Shown: piece by piece, positions 52,022 to 61,952 of the stretch | How positions within the stretch are numbered: position 1 is the first letter of the stretch | Layout: every line of letters begins with the position of its first letter | Source of the DNA: Burkholderia cenocepacia | Lineage (GTDB): Bacteria; Pseudomonadota; Gammaproteobacteria; Burkholderiales; Burkholderiaceae | Direction of reading: 5' to 3' | Assembly: GCF_900446215.1 (NCBI RefSeq) | Contig: NZ_UAQZ01000013.1 | Coordinates: 62,001-126,000 of the forward strand | Length of the DNA: 64,000 bases | The notes under the pieces: model-generated | Databases searched by the model: none | Told to the model about the DNA's origin: nothing | Seen by the model: the letters and a program-made list of their open reading frames with translations, nothing else | Translations under genes and position numbers: made by a program

Positions 52022-55000
52022 ATGTGGATCGTCAATCTCGCGCTCAGGCGCCCCTACACGTTCATCGTGATGGCCATCATGATCGTGCTGGCCACCCCGC
52101 TTGCGCTGATGCGCACACCGGTCGACGTGCTGCCCGCGATCAACATCCCGGTGATCAGCGTGATCTGGAATTACAACGGCTTCTCCGCGACGGAGATGAC
52201 GAACCGCATCACGTCCGTGCATGAACGGGTGCTGACGACGACCGTCAACAACATCCAGCACGTCGAATCGACGTCGCTGCCCGGCATCGCGGTCGTGAAG
52301 GTGTTCCTGCAACCGGGCGCGAACGTGCAGACGGCGATCGCGCAGACGGTCTCGTCCGCGCAGGCGATCGTGCGGCAGATGCCGCAGGGCGCGACGCCGC
52401 CGCTCGTGATCACCTATTCCGCGTCGAGCATTCCGGTGATCCAGCTCGGGCTGTCGAGCAAGACGCTCAGCGAACAGTCGCTTGCCGACATCGCGCTCAA
52501 CTTCCTGCGCCCGCAACTGATCACCGTGCCGGGCGCGCAGATCCCGTTCCCGTACGGCGGGCGCCCCCGCGTGGTCGCGATCGACCTCGATCCGCAGGCG
52601 TTGCTCGCGAAGGGCCTCACGCCGGCCGACATCGTCAACGCGGTCAACGCGCAGAATCTCGTGCTGCCGACCGGCACCGCGAAGATGGGCCAGACCGAAT
52701 ACCGGATCGACACGAACGCGTCCGCCGATACCGTCGCCGACATCAACGACCTGCCGGTCCAGACCGTCAACGGCGCGACGACCTACCTGCGCGAGGTGGC
52801 GTCGGTCCGCGACGGCTTCGCGCCGCAGACCAACGTCGTGCGCCAGAACGGCCAGCGCGGCGTGCTCATCTCGATCCTGAAAAGCGGCGACGCGTCGACG
52901 CTCAAGGTCGTGTCGGACCTGAAGGCGCTGCTGCCGAAGGTGATCCCGACGCTGCCCGAGGGGCTCACGATCACACCGCTGTTCGACCAGTCGGTGTTCG
53001 TTAACGCGGCCGTCCAGGGCGTGATCCACGAGGCGCTGATCGCCGCCGTGCTGACCGCGATGATGATTCTGCTGTTCCTCGGCAACTGGCGCAGCACGCT
53101 GATCATCGCGATCTCGATTCCGCTGTCGATCTTCACGTCGCTGATCGCGCTGTCCGCGCTCGGCGAGACCATCAACATCATGACGCTCGGCGGGCTCGCG
53201 CTCGCGGTCGGCATTCTCGTCGACGACGCGACCGTCACGATCGAGAACATCGAGCGGCACCTCCATCTCGGTACGAACCTGCACGACGCGATCCTCGAAG
53301 GCGCGGGCGAGATCGCGGTGCCCGCGCTCGTGTCGACGCTGTGCATCTGCATCGTGTTCGTGCCGATGTTCTTCCTGACGGGCGTCGCGCGCTTCCTGTT
53401 CGTGCCGCTCGCGGAAGCCGTGGTGTTCGCGATGCTCGCGTCGTACGTGCTGTCGCGCACGCTGGTGCCGACGCTCGCGATGCTGCTGTTCCGCCCGCAG
53501 CAGGCGCACACCGGTGCCGACCATTCGGCGTCGCGCTTCGCCCGCATCCATCACGCGTTCAACCATGCGTTCGAGCGGCTGCGCGCGTGGTACATCGTGC
53601 TGCTCAGCATCCTGCTCGTGCGCCGCCGCTTCTACGCGCTGTGCTTCCTCGGCTTCTGCGTGCTGTCGACCGGCCTCGTGTTCATGCTCGGCCGCGATTT
53701 CTTCCCGAACGCCGATTCCGGCAACATCCGGCTGCACATGCGCGCACCGACCGGCTACCGGATCGAGGAAACCGCGCGCCTCGCCGACCAGGTCGAGCGC
53801 GTGATCCGCGAAACCGTGCCGCCCGACGAGCTCGGCGCGATCGTCGACAACCTCGGCCTGCCGGTGAGCGGCATCAACCTGTCGTACAGCAACGCGGGCA
53901 CGATCGGCACGCTCGACGGCGAGCTGCTGATCGCGCTGAAGCCCGGCCACCGCGCGACCGGGCACTACGTACAGACGCTGCGCACGCTGCTGCCGCAGCG
54001 CTTCCCGGGCGTCGAGTTCTTCTTCCAGCCGTCGGACATCATCACGCAGATCCTCAACTTCGGGCAGCCGGCCGCGATCGACGTGCAGGTGCTCGGCAAC
54101 GATCTCGCGAGTAACATGACCATTGCGAGCAGCCTGATGAAAAAGATCAGGCAAATCCCGGGCGCCGTCGACGTGCACGTGCTGCAACGCAACGACGAGC
54201 CGACCTTGCTGGCCGACATGGACCGTACGCGCATGCAGCAGCTCAATCTCTCCGCGCAGAACGTCGCGCAGAACATGCTGATCTCGCTGTCGGGGAGTTC
54301 GCAGACGACGCCGTCGTTCTGGATCAACCCGCGCACCGGCGTCCAGTACCCGCTGCAGATCCAGACCCCGCAATACAACCTGTCGTCGGTCGACGACCTG
54401 CTCGGCACGCCGATCTCCGCCAGCGGCCGCGCCGGCGCGCCGCTGCAACTGCTCGGCAACCTGGTGCAGGTCCGCAGTACCGTGAACCCGGCCGTGATCA
54501 CGCACTACAACATCCGCCCGGCGATCGACGTGTACGTGAGCGTCGAGGGCCGCGACCTCGGCGCGGTCGCGGGCGAGATCGACCGCATCGTGTCCGACGC
54601 GCGCGCGACGCTGCCGCGCGGCACCGCCCTCGCGATGCGCGGCCAGATCGAGACGATGCGCACGTCGTATCTCGGCCTCGGCGCGGGCGTCGCGATGGCG
54701 ATCGTGCTCGTCTACCTGCTGATCGTCGTCAATTTCCAGTCGTGGCTCGACCCGCTGATCATCATCAGCGCGATGCCGGCCGCGCTCGCCGGCATCGCGT
54801 GGATGCTGTTCGTCACCGGCACGCACCTGAGCGTGCCCGCGCTGACCGGCGCGATCATGACGGTCGGCGTCGCGACCGCGAACAGCATCCTGGTCGTGTC
54901 GTTCGCGCGGCAACGGCTCGCGGCCGGCGCGCCGCCGCTCACGGCCGCGCTGGAAGCCGGCGCGACGCGGATCCGGCCGGTGCTGATGACGGCGCTCGCG

Positions 55001-55189
55001 ATGATCATCGGGATGGTGCCGATGGCGCTCGGTCTCGGCGAAGGCGCCGAGCAGAATGCGCCGCTCGGCCGCGCGGTGATCGGCGGGCTGCTGTTCGCGA
55101 CCGTGTCGACCTTGCTGTTCGTGCCGCTCGTGTTCGGCGGCGTGCATGCGCGGCTGGCCCGGCGGCGTGCGCGCCAGGCCGGACACTGA
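52022..55189 (+). CDS. RND efflux pump inner-membrane transporter (HAE-type)
   Basis: A 1055-residue proton-driven efflux transporter with the usual 12 helices and two large periplasmic loops. The start is WIVNLALRRPYTFIVMAIMI. Helix 4 carries the proton-relay pair D401/D402 in VGILVDDATVTIENIE, the AcrB-like pattern rather than the single acidic pattern of heavy-metal pumps, so drugs or organic compounds are likelier substrates than metals. The gene order transporter-adaptor-outer membrane factor-response regulator-kinase is continuous on this strand. There is 36 bases to the next gene. Confidence 0.94.
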   Translation: MWIVNLALRRPYTFIVMAIMIVLATPLALMRTPVDVLPAINIPVISVIWNYNGFSATEMTNRITSVHERVLTTTVNNIQHVESTSLPGIAVVKVFLQPGANVQTAIAQTVSSAQAIVRQMPQGATPPLVITYSASSIPVIQLGLSSKTLSEQSLADIALNFLRPQLITVPGAQIPFPYGGRPRVVAIDLDPQALLAKGLTPADIVNAVNAQNLVLPTGTAKMGQTEYRIDTNASADTVADINDLPVQTVNGATTYLREVASVRDGFAPQTNVVRQNGQRGVLISILKSGDASTLKVVSDLKALLPKVIPTLPEGLTITPLFDQSVFVNAAVQGVIHEALIAAVLTAMMILLFLGNWRSTLIIAISIPLSIFTSLIALSALGETINIMTLGGLALAVGILVDDATVTIENIERHLHLGTNLHDAILEGAGEIAVPALVSTLCICIVFVPMFFLTGVARFLFVPLAEAVVFAMLASYVLSRTLVPTLAMLLFRPQQAHTGADHSASRFARIHHAFNHAFERLRAWYIVLLSILLVRRRFYALCFLGFCVLSTGLVFMLGRDFFPNADSGNIRLHMRAPTGYRIEETARLADQVERVIRETVPPDELGAIVDNLGLPVSGINLSYSNAGTIGTLDGELLIALKPGHRATGHYVQTLRTLLPQRFPGVEFFFQPSDIITQILNFGQPAAIDVQVLGNDLASNMTIASSLMKKIRQIPGAVDVHVLQRNDEPTLLADMDRTRMQQLNLSAQNVAQNMLISLSGSSQTTPSFWINPRTGVQYPLQIQTPQYNLSSVDDLLGTPISASGRAGAPLQLLGNLVQVRSTVNPAVITHYNIRPAIDVYVSVEGRDLGAVAGEIDRIVSDARATLPRGTALAMRGQIETMRTSYLGLGAGVAMAIVLVYLLIVVNFQSWLDPLIIISAMPAALAGIAWMLFVTGTHLSVPALTGAIMTVGVATANSILVVSFARQRLAAGAPPLTAALEAGATRIRPVLMTALAMIIGMVPMALGLGEGAEQNAPLGRAVIGGLLFATVSTLLFVPLVFGGVHARLARRRARQAGH

Positions 55190-55225
55190 CTTTCGCCCCA
55201 CTACCCGGTTGAATTGGTTGAATTC

Positions 55226-56455
55226 ATGGAAGAGAAACATCACAGCGCCGTCGGCATCCAGGTAGACGAACACGGCATGCACCTGCCGGCGCGCGCGTCG
55301 GTGTCGCGACGCGGACGGATCGTCCTGATCGTGATCGGCGTGCTGCTGGCGGCGGGCGCCGCGCGCACCATCGTCGTCAACGTGCTGAACCAGCATCGCC
55401 TCGACGCGGTCGCCGAGCAGAACACGCGCCAGTACGTGAGCGTCGTGCATCCGGTCGACGCGGCCACCGGCGGCAAGCTGACGCTGCCCGGCACGCTTCG
55501 CGGCTTCGTCGAGGCGCCGATCCATGCGCGCGCCAGCGGCTACGTGCTGCGCTGGCAGGCCGATATCGGCGCGCACGTGAAACAGGGGCAAACGCTCGCC
55601 GAGCTCGATACGCCGGAGCTGAACCAGGAACTGGCGCAGGCCACCGCGCAACGTCAGCAGGCGCAAGCCGCGCTCGCGCTCGCGAAGACGTCGTTCGACC
55701 GCGCGCAGCAGTTGCGCCAGCGCGATGCGGTGTCGCAACAGGAACTCGACGACCGGCAAGGCGCGTTCAACCAGGGCACCGCGAACCTCGCGGCGGCCGA
55801 TGCGAACATGCGCCGCCTCACCGAACTGAAGGGCTTCCAGCGGATCGTCGCGCCGATCGACGGGATCGTCACGCAGCGCAACGTCGACGTCGGCGATCTC
55901 GTCAATTCCGGCAACGCGGGCCGCGCGCTGTTCACGGTCGTGCAGGCCGACCGGCTGCGCCTGTACGTGCAGGTGCCGCAGGCGTATGCGCAGCAGGTGA
56001 AGGTCGGCCAGCACGTGAGCGTCGCGCAGGCCGAGCTGCCGGGGCGGACGTTCGACGGCACGATCACGCGCACGTCCGAGGCGATCGACGTCGCGACGCG
56101 CTCGCTGCAGATCGAGATCACGCTGCCGAACCCGGACGGGCGGCTGCTGCCCGGCGCGTACGTGCAGGCGACGCTGCCGATGACGCCGGTCGGCCGCCTG
56201 CAGGTTCCGGCCAATACGCTGCTGTTCCGCGCCGAAGGCCCGACGGTTGCGACCGTCGATGCGAACGGCCAGGTCCACCTGAAGCAGGTGACGGTCGTGC
56301 GCACGATCGGCCAGACGCTCGAAGTCGACGGGCCGATCACGCCGAACGACCGCCTCGTCGCGAACCCGAGCGACGCGCTCGCGAACGGCGACCGGGTCGT
56401 CGTGCAGGCGCCGGCCGCGCAGCCGGCCTCCGCGGTCGCGGGAGCGAAATCGTGA
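55226..56455 (+). CDS. RND efflux periplasmic adaptor (membrane fusion protein)
   Basis: A 409-residue adaptor. An N-terminal helix (about residues 34-52, RIVLIVIGVLLAAGAARTIV) anchors it to the inner membrane. Next come a lipoyl half-motif (RASGYVLRWQADIGAHVKQG), an alpha-hairpin rich in Ala and Gln (ELNQELAQATAQRQQAQAAL) and beta-barrel domains (FQRIVAPIDGIVTQRNVDVG). It bridges the pump and the outer-membrane channel. It overlaps the next start by four bases. Confidence 0.94.
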   Translation: MEEKHHSAVGIQVDEHGMHLPARASVSRRGRIVLIVIGVLLAAGAARTIVVNVLNQHRLDAVAEQNTRQYVSVVHPVDAATGGKLTLPGTLRGFVEAPIHARASGYVLRWQADIGAHVKQGQTLAELDTPELNQELAQATAQRQQAQAALALAKTSFDRAQQLRQRDAVSQQELDDRQGAFNQGTANLAAADANMRRLTELKGFQRIVAPIDGIVTQRNVDVGDLVNSGNAGRALFTVVQADRLRLYVQVPQAYAQQVKVGQHVSVAQAELPGRTFDGTITRTSEAIDVATRSLQIEITLPNPDGRLLPGAYVQATLPMTPVGRLQVPANTLLFRAEGPTVATVDANGQVHLKQVTVVRTIGQTLEVDGPITPNDRLVANPSDALANGDRVVVQAPAAQPASAVAGAKS

Positions 56456-57966
56456 GCGCGATGCGCACGCGCGTGCGGCCCGTGGCGCTCGCCGCCATCG
56501 TTGCGGCCGCCGCCGTCGCCGGCTGCACGGTCGGCCCGGATTACCGGCGCCCGCCCGTCGATACACCGGCCGCGTGGCGGCTCGATCCGGCCGACCAATA
56601 CTGGCAGCCGGCCGCGCCGGCCCGCGCGCCGCTCGATCCGGTCTGGTGGACCGCGTTCGGCGACGCGCAGCTCGACGCGCTGGAAGCCGACGCGCTGCGC
56701 AACAACCAGAACCTGAAGGCGGTGGCCGCGCGCTACGACCAGGCGAAGGCGACGCTCGCGTCGGTCGCGTCCGCGCAGTATCCGGCCGTCGGCCTGAACG
56801 CGAGCGGCCAGCGCTTCAAGATCTCCGCCGACCGGCCGCAGACCAACTACGCGACGCGCAGCATGTCGACCGTGCAGAACGAGATCCAGGTCGGCGCGGC
56901 GGTCAGCTACGAACTCGACCTGTTCGGCCGCGTGCGGCGCAACGTCGAAGCCGCGCAGGCCAGCTCCGAGCAGGCGCGCGACGATTTCGCGAATGCGCGC
57001 CTCGTGCTGAGCGCCGATCTCGCGTCGAGCTATTTCGCGTTGCGCGAACTCGACACCGAGATCGACGTCGTCAAGCGTTCGATCGATCTGCAGCAGAAGG
57101 CGCTGGATTACGTGAGCGCGCGCCACGACCTCGGCGCGGTATCGGGGCTCGATCTGCTGCAGCAGCGCGCGCAGCTCGACGCGACGCGCACGCAGGCGCA
57201 ACTGCTGATCCAGCAGCGCGCGCAGGTTGAAACCGCGATCGCGACGCTGGTCGGCGCGCCCGCCCCCGAATTCTCGCTGCCGCCGCGCGTGGTGCCGATC
57301 AACGCGCCCACGCTGCCGACCGGCATGCCGAGCGACCTGCTGCAACGGCGCCCCGACGTCGCGTCGGCCGAGCGCGCGATGGCCGCCGCGAACGCGCAGA
57401 TCGGCGTCGCGCGCGCCGCGTATTTCCCGCGCATCACGCTGTCGCCGGACCTCGGCTGGGACGCGACCCGCTTCGCGGGCCTGTTCACCGTGCCGGCGCT
57501 GCTGTGGTCGGTCGGCGGGTCGCTCAGCCAGCCGCTGTTCGAAGGCGGCAAGCTGAAGGCCGGCGTCGATTTCGCGCAGGCCGGCTACGTCGCCGCGCAG
57601 GCCAGCTACCGGCAGACCGTGCTCACCGCGTTCCAGGAGGTGCAAAATGCGGTGACCGGCCTGTCGGTGCTCGCGCAGGCCGCGCAGCAGGCCTCCGCGG
57701 CCGTCGACGACGCACGCAAGCTCGTGTCGCTCGCGCAGGATCGCTACGCGGGCGGCCTGACGCCGTTCATCGACGTGCTGACGGCCCAGCAACAGTTGCT
57801 GACGAGCGAGCGCCAGGCCGTGCAGATCCAGGGCCAGCGCGCGGCGCTCGTCGTGTTTCTCGCGAAGGCGCTCGGCGGCGGCTGGGACGGTGGCACCGAG
57901 AGTGGCCCGGCGCCGTCCGACGTCGCGTCGGCGGCCCCGCAGCGCGGCGCGGGTGTCGGCCCTTGA
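56452..57966 (+). CDS. RND efflux outer-membrane lipoprotein (NodT/OprM family)
   Basis: A 504-residue TolC-like channel. The lipobox VAGC with lipidated C25 is followed by TVGPDYRRPPVDTPAAW, the usual NodT start. Two outer-membrane factor repeats follow, with long helices (QLDALEADALRNNQNLKAVA; LNYVSARHDL-like region) and the SLSQPLFEGGKLKAGVDFAQ motif. The GTG at 56452 overlaps the adaptor stop; ATG 56461 is a possible shorter start that still keeps the lipobox. The C-terminal Gly/Pro tail is longer than usual. Confidence 0.93.
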   Translation: MSAMRTRVRPVALAAIVAAAAVAGCTVGPDYRRPPVDTPAAWRLDPADQYWQPAAPARAPLDPVWWTAFGDAQLDALEADALRNNQNLKAVAARYDQAKATLASVASAQYPAVGLNASGQRFKISADRPQTNYATRSMSTVQNEIQVGAAVSYELDLFGRVRRNVEAAQASSEQARDDFANARLVLSADLASSYFALRELDTEIDVVKRSIDLQQKALDYVSARHDLGAVSGLDLLQQRAQLDATRTQAQLLIQQRAQVETAIATLVGAPAPEFSLPPRVVPINAPTLPTGMPSDLLQRRPDVASAERAMAAANAQIGVARAAYFPRITLSPDLGWDATRFAGLFTVPALLWSVGGSLSQPLFEGGKLKAGVDFAQAGYVAAQASYRQTVLTAFQEVQNAVTGLSVLAQAAQQASAAVDDARKLVSLAQDRYAGGLTPFIDVLTAQQQLLTSERQAVQIQGQRAALVVFLAKALGGGWDGGTESGPAPSDVASAAPQRGAGVGP

Positions 57967-57998
57967 CCCGCCCTTAACCGGTTACGCGGAAAACCAAC

Positions 57999-58694
57999 AT
58001 GAAAGTGCTGATCGTCGAAGACGAACCGAAAGTCGTCGAATACCTGAAGAGCGGCCTGACCGAGGAAGGCTGGGTCGTCGACACCGCGCTCGACGGCGAG
58101 GACGGTGCGTGGAAAGCCGTCGAATTCGACTACGACGTGGTCGTGCTCGACGTGATGCTGCCGAAGCTCGACGGCTTCGGCGTGCTGCGTGCGTTGCGCG
58201 CGCAGAAGCAGACGCCCGTCATCATGCTGACCGCGCGCGATCGCGTCGACGACCGCGTGCGCGGCTTGCGCGGCGGCGCCGACGACTACCTGACCAAGCC
58301 GTTCTCGTTCCTCGAGCTGATCGAACGGCTGCGCGCGCTGACGCGCCGCGCCCGCGTGCAGGAATCGACGCTGATCTCGATCGGCGACCTGCGCGTCGAC
58401 CTGATCGGCCGCCGCGCGACCCGCGACGGCACGCGGCTCGACCTCACCGCGCAGGAATTCCAGCTGCTCGGCGTGCTCGCGCGGCGCAGCGGCGAGGTGC
58501 TGTCGAAGACGACCATCGCCGAACTCGTGTGGGACGTGAACTTCGACAGCAATGCGAACGTCGTCGAAACGGCGATCAAGCGCCTGCGCGCGAAGCTCGA
58601 CGGCCCGTTCGCGGACAAGCTGCTGCACACGATCCGCGGGATGGGCTACGTGCTCGAAGCGCGCGAGGACGGCGACGCGGAGCGGCGCGCATGA
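57999..58694 (+). CDS. OmpR-type response regulator of the RND operon
   Basis: A 231-residue regulator. The receiver domain has acidic E7-D8, phospho-acceptor D51 (VVVLDVMLPKLDG) and conserved K in DYLTKPFSF. The C-terminal winged helix (about 125-222) contains LTAQEFQLLGVLARRSGEVL and NVVETAIKRLRAKLD. It is of the IrlR/CopR/CusR group. It overlaps the kinase start (ATGA) and follows the efflux genes by 32 bases, so it probably activates its own operon. Confidence 0.94.
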   Translation: MKVLIVEDEPKVVEYLKSGLTEEGWVVDTALDGEDGAWKAVEFDYDVVVLDVMLPKLDGFGVLRALRAQKQTPVIMLTARDRVDDRVRGLRGGADDYLTKPFSFLELIERLRALTRRARVQESTLISIGDLRVDLIGRRATRDGTRLDLTAQEFQLLGVLARRSGEVLSKTTIAELVWDVNFDSNANVVETAIKRLRAKLDGPFADKLLHTIRGMGYVLEAREDGDAERRA

Positions 58695-60175
58695 AACGCT
58701 CGATCATCCTGCGGCTTTCGGCGATGTTCGGCATCGTGTCGCTGCTCGTGTTCACGCTGGTCGGCTGCGGGCTGTTCGTGATGATGGAGCGCCAGCTGTT
58801 CGCCGAGTTGCGCGCGACGATCGACACGCGCGCCAAGGTCGCCCAGATGATCGTGTCGCACGCGACCACGGCCGCGCGCGGCCGCCTGATGCAGGAAAAG
58901 CTCGCCGATCTCGAGCCGCCCGACGGCTCGACGCACTACCAGGTAATCAGCGACAACCCCGCGTTCCGCTTCGGCAGCCCTGTCGACGGCGTGCCGCTCG
59001 ACCCGCCGTTCGGCGCGTTCCAGCGCTACCAGCTCAACGACAGCAGCTACGCGGTGATGACGAAAACCATCACGCTCGCCGGCGCCGGCGAGCGGCCGAC
59101 GCTGCAACTGGTGGTCGCGACGTCGTGCGAACGGACGCAGCGGATGCTGCGCCGCTTCGGCTGGACGCTGGCCGCGCTGATCGCGACGGCCACCGTCATC
59201 ACGCTGCTGCTGAGCCGCGCGGTCGCGCGCTTCGGGCTCGCGCCGCTCGACCGGCTGTCGCAGGACGCGGCGAGCGTGAGCGCGACGAACCGCCGCCAGC
59301 GGCTGCACACCGACGCGCTGCCGACCGAGCTGCGCGATCTCGCGACGTCGTTCAACGGCGCGCTCGAACGGATCCAGCAAACCTGCGCGCGGCTCGAAGC
59401 GTTCAACGCGGACGTCGCGCACGAGCTGCGCACGCCGATCAGCATCCTGATCGGCCAGACCCAGGTCGCGCTGACGAGCCGCGACCGCTCGGTCGACCGG
59501 ATGCGCCAGACGCTGCAGTCGAACCTCGAGGAATTCGAGCGGCTGCGCGTGATCATCAACGACATGCTGTTCCTGTCGCGCAGCGACCGCGGCGAACGCG
59601 CGACCGACCTGAAGGACGTATCGCTCGCCGACGAGGTGCGGCGCATGCTCGACTTCCTCGAAATTCCGCTCGACGAGGCGCGGTTGCGCGCCGAACTGCA
59701 CGGCGATGCGCGCGCGGCCGTCGATCCGTCGCTGTTCCGCCGCGCGATGACGAACCTGCTGATCAACGCGATCCAGCATTCGGCGCCCGGCGCGACGCTG
59801 AACGTGACGATCACGCGCCGCGACACGCTCGTCGAAATGGCCGTGTCGAACCCCGGCGAGCCGATCGATCCGGTGCTGCGCTCGCATGTGTTCGAGCGCT
59901 TCTACCGGCTCGAGGAAGCGCGCGCGAACAGCAAGGAAAACCACGGGCTCGGGCTGTCGATCGTCAAGGCCGTGGCCGAAATGCACGGCGGCGGCGTGTT
60001 CGTCGCGTGCTCGGGCGGCGTCAACACGTTCGGCTTCTCGGTATCGACGCAACCCTGCTCGGGCGGGCCGCTGCGGCCGGCCGATGTCGCCGGCGCGGTG
60101 GATTCGGCCGATTCGGCCAATCCGTCTGGTCCGCGCGACGCGCGGCCGGCGCACGCGCCGCGCGCGCTGCACTGA
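58691..60175 (+). CDS. Sensor histidine kinase of the RND operon (IrlS/CusS-like)
   Basis: A 494-residue membrane kinase. TM1 is at about residues 10-32, then a periplasmic sensor of about 120 residues and TM2 at about 155-177 (TLAALIATATVITLLLSRAV). HAMP and the dimerisation helix follow with phospho-acceptor H244 (FNADVAHELRTPISILIG). The ATPase domain has the N box (NLLINAIQHS), the G1-like PGEPIDP region and the G2 box (NHGLGLSIVKAVAEMHGG). It ends in a roughly 35-residue Pro/Ala tail. It should phosphorylate the adjacent response regulator. The signal (drug, metal or envelope stress) is unknown. Confidence 0.93.
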   Translation: MKRSIILRLSAMFGIVSLLVFTLVGCGLFVMMERQLFAELRATIDTRAKVAQMIVSHATTAARGRLMQEKLADLEPPDGSTHYQVISDNPAFRFGSPVDGVPLDPPFGAFQRYQLNDSSYAVMTKTITLAGAGERPTLQLVVATSCERTQRMLRRFGWTLAALIATATVITLLLSRAVARFGLAPLDRLSQDAASVSATNRRQRLHTDALPTELRDLATSFNGALERIQQTCARLEAFNADVAHELRTPISILIGQTQVALTSRDRSVDRMRQTLQSNLEEFERLRVIINDMLFLSRSDRGERATDLKDVSLADEVRRMLDFLEIPLDEARLRAELHGDARAAVDPSLFRRAMTNLLINAIQHSAPGATLNVTITRRDTLVEMAVSNPGEPIDPVLRSHVFERFYRLEEARANSKENHGLGLSIVKAVAEMHGGGVFVACSGGVNTFGFSVSTQPCSGGPLRPADVAGAVDSADSANPSGPRDARPAHAPRALH

Positions 60176-60274
60176 CGGCGGTCGCGCGCCGCCGAGGGCA
60201 GTTTTCTTCAATACGGGCCGACGCGGCGCCCGTAGTCTCGATACGACTTTCGACATGTCGCATGGAGACACCTG

Positions 60275-60862
60275 ATGAGCATGCTGGTTTCGATGGCCGC
60301 GTTCGCGCTCGCCTCGTCGATCACCCCCGGTCCCGTCAACATCGTCGCGCTCAGCGCGGGCGCCCGCCACGGCCTCGGCGCGAGCCTGCGCTACGCGGCC
60401 GGCGCGACGCTCGGCTTCGTCGCGCTGTTCCTGCTGATCGGCCTCGGCCTGCACGCGGCGCTCGCGCGCTGGCCCGTACTGACGACGGCCACGCAGTGGT
60501 CGGGAATCGCGTTCCTGCTGTACATGGCGCTGCGGCTCGCGCTCGACGACGGCCGGCTGTCGGCCGATCCGCACGTGGCCGGCCCGTCGGCGGCGTCCGG
60601 CGCGGCGATGCAGTGGCTCAATCCGAAGGCATGGCTCGCGTGCGTGGCCGCGATGGGCGCATATGCGGCCGATGGCGACCGCGCGCAGGTCTGGCAGTTC
60701 GCCGCGCTGTATCTGGTGATCTGCTTCGCGTCGATCGCATGCTGGGGCTATGCGGGCGCGTCGTTGCGGCACCGGCTCGCGAACGCACGGCGCATGCGCG
60801 TGTTCAACCGGCTGATGGCGCTGCTGCTCGCGGGCAGCGCGCTGTTCCTGCTGGACGTGTAG
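60275..60862 (+). CDS. LysE family transporter
   Basis: A 195-residue exporter with about six helices. The helix 1 motif is SSITPGPVNIVALSAGARHG and the second-half motif QWLNPKAWLACVAAMGAYAA. It is shorter than the other LysE in this window and only distantly related to it. It is convergent with an AraC regulator (12-base gap), a common pairing for this cysteine/threonine-exporter-like group. Confidence 0.92.
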   Translation: MSMLVSMAAFALASSITPGPVNIVALSAGARHGLGASLRYAAGATLGFVALFLLIGLGLHAALARWPVLTTATQWSGIAFLLYMALRLALDDGRLSADPHVAGPSAASGAAMQWLNPKAWLACVAAMGAYAADGDRAQVWQFAALYLVICFASIACWGYAGASLRHRLANARRMRVFNRLMALLLAGSALFLLDV

Positions 60863-60874
60863 CGGCTTCGCCGG

Positions 60875-61720
60875 TCAGCGCATCGCGCTGCGATACTGTC
60901 CGGGCGTCGCGGCCGCGATCCGCCGGAATGCGCGCTGGAAATGCGCCTGGTCCGCAAAGCCGGCGTCGAGCGCGACTTCGGCGATCGGCCGGCCGCGGCG
61001 CAACTCGGTGCGGCCGTACTGCACGCGCCGATCGATCAGGAACGCATGGGGCGTCATCCCGTAACGCGCATTGAACGCGCGGATCAGGTACGACGGCGAC
61101 AGGTCGGCCGCCGCGCAGATCGCATCGAGCGTGACGGACTCGCGGCAATGGGCGGCGATGTAGTCGGCCGCGCGCGCGAGTTTCGCGTTGTCGTCTCCCG
61201 GCCGCCGGTCGGGCAGTTCACGATCGAGCGCGCCGTGCAGCGCCGTGAAGAATTCGACCGCCGCACTTTCCTTGCCGAGCGCATCGATGCCGGGCGACAC
61301 GAGCGTGCGATAGAAGCCGCCAAATTGCGCGAACAGGTCGCCGCGGTCGGTCCACTTCGGCGAAAACCCGTGGAAATCGCGGTTCGGATCATGCCCCAGC
61401 GAGTGTTGGAGCCGCGCGAGCCACGGCACGTCGACATAGACCATCCGGTATGCCCACGCATCCGGGCCGTAGGGATTGCAGGCGTGTACCTGCTCCGGAT
61501 CGATGATCACGAGCACGCCGCGGCCGACGTGCGCGTTCGTCGCACCGTTTACGTACGTGCTCGTGCCGCCGACGATCGCGCCCACCGACAGCGTGTCGTG
61601 CGTGTGTTTCGCATAGCAGATCGCACGCCCGTCGTCGACCGTGCGCGCCTCGATGAACGGCAGCGCGGTATCGCGCCAGAACGGCGACGGTACGGTGGAT
61701 CGGTTGGCGGTACGGTTCAC
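60875..61720 (-). CDS. AraC family transcriptional regulator (LysE-associated type)
   Basis: A 281-residue regulator. The N-terminal cupin-like AraC ligand domain (about 15-150) contains FIEARTVDDGRAICYAKHTH and GVLVIIDPEQVHACNP. The C-terminal double helix-turn-helix (about 180-278) has VTLDAICAAADLSPSYLIRA and IAEVALDAGFADQAHFQRAF. It belongs to the group usually linked to LysE exporters and is convergent with such a gene here. Confidence 0.93.
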   Translation of the reverse strand: MNRTANRSTVPSPFWRDTALPFIEARTVDDGRAICYAKHTHDTLSVGAIVGGTSTYVNGATNAHVGRGVLVIIDPEQVHACNPYGPDAWAYRMVYVDVPWLARLQHSLGHDPNRDFHGFSPKWTDRGDLFAQFGGFYRTLVSPGIDALGKESAAVEFFTALHGALDRELPDRRPGDDNAKLARAADYIAAHCRESVTLDAICAAADLSPSYLIRAFNARYGMTPHAFLIDRRVQYGRTELRRGRPIAEVALDAGFADQAHFQRAFRRIAAATPGQYRSAMR

Positions 61721-61809
61721 GCGGCGGGCTCCGGTTCGGACGAATGCTCACCGTACAAGACTGTGCGGCGCCGCGCAACCGCACCGTCCGGCTTCGATGT
61801 TCGGTTGAA

Positions 61810-61841
61810 TCGTGCCCACGACGATGATCGTGGGCACGATC
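61810..61841 (-). terminator. Strong hairpin between aidA-like and araC-type genes
   Basis: Perfect 13-base arms ATCGTGCCCACGA and TCGTGGGCACGAT with a CGATGA loop. It lies 112 bases past the AidA-like stop and 90 bases before the AraC start, both on the minus strand. With no T tract, it may be a terminator or an operator. Confidence 0.5.
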
Positions 61842-61952
61842 CTGCCCGTCGCCGGCGCCCGACACGATGTCGCGCTTGGGCCGGGACATCGCGCCCTGTA
61901 CCCGCCTACAGGCGTTTCCGCCTGCTCGGGCGCCGACGTCGAGACGATCGGG

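Noticed and set aside
51914-56566. Very long open frame (about 1550 codons) on the minus strand
   Set aside because: It lies antisense to the RND transporter and adaptor genes, is extremely Arg/Asp/His-rich, and is a GC-bias shadow.
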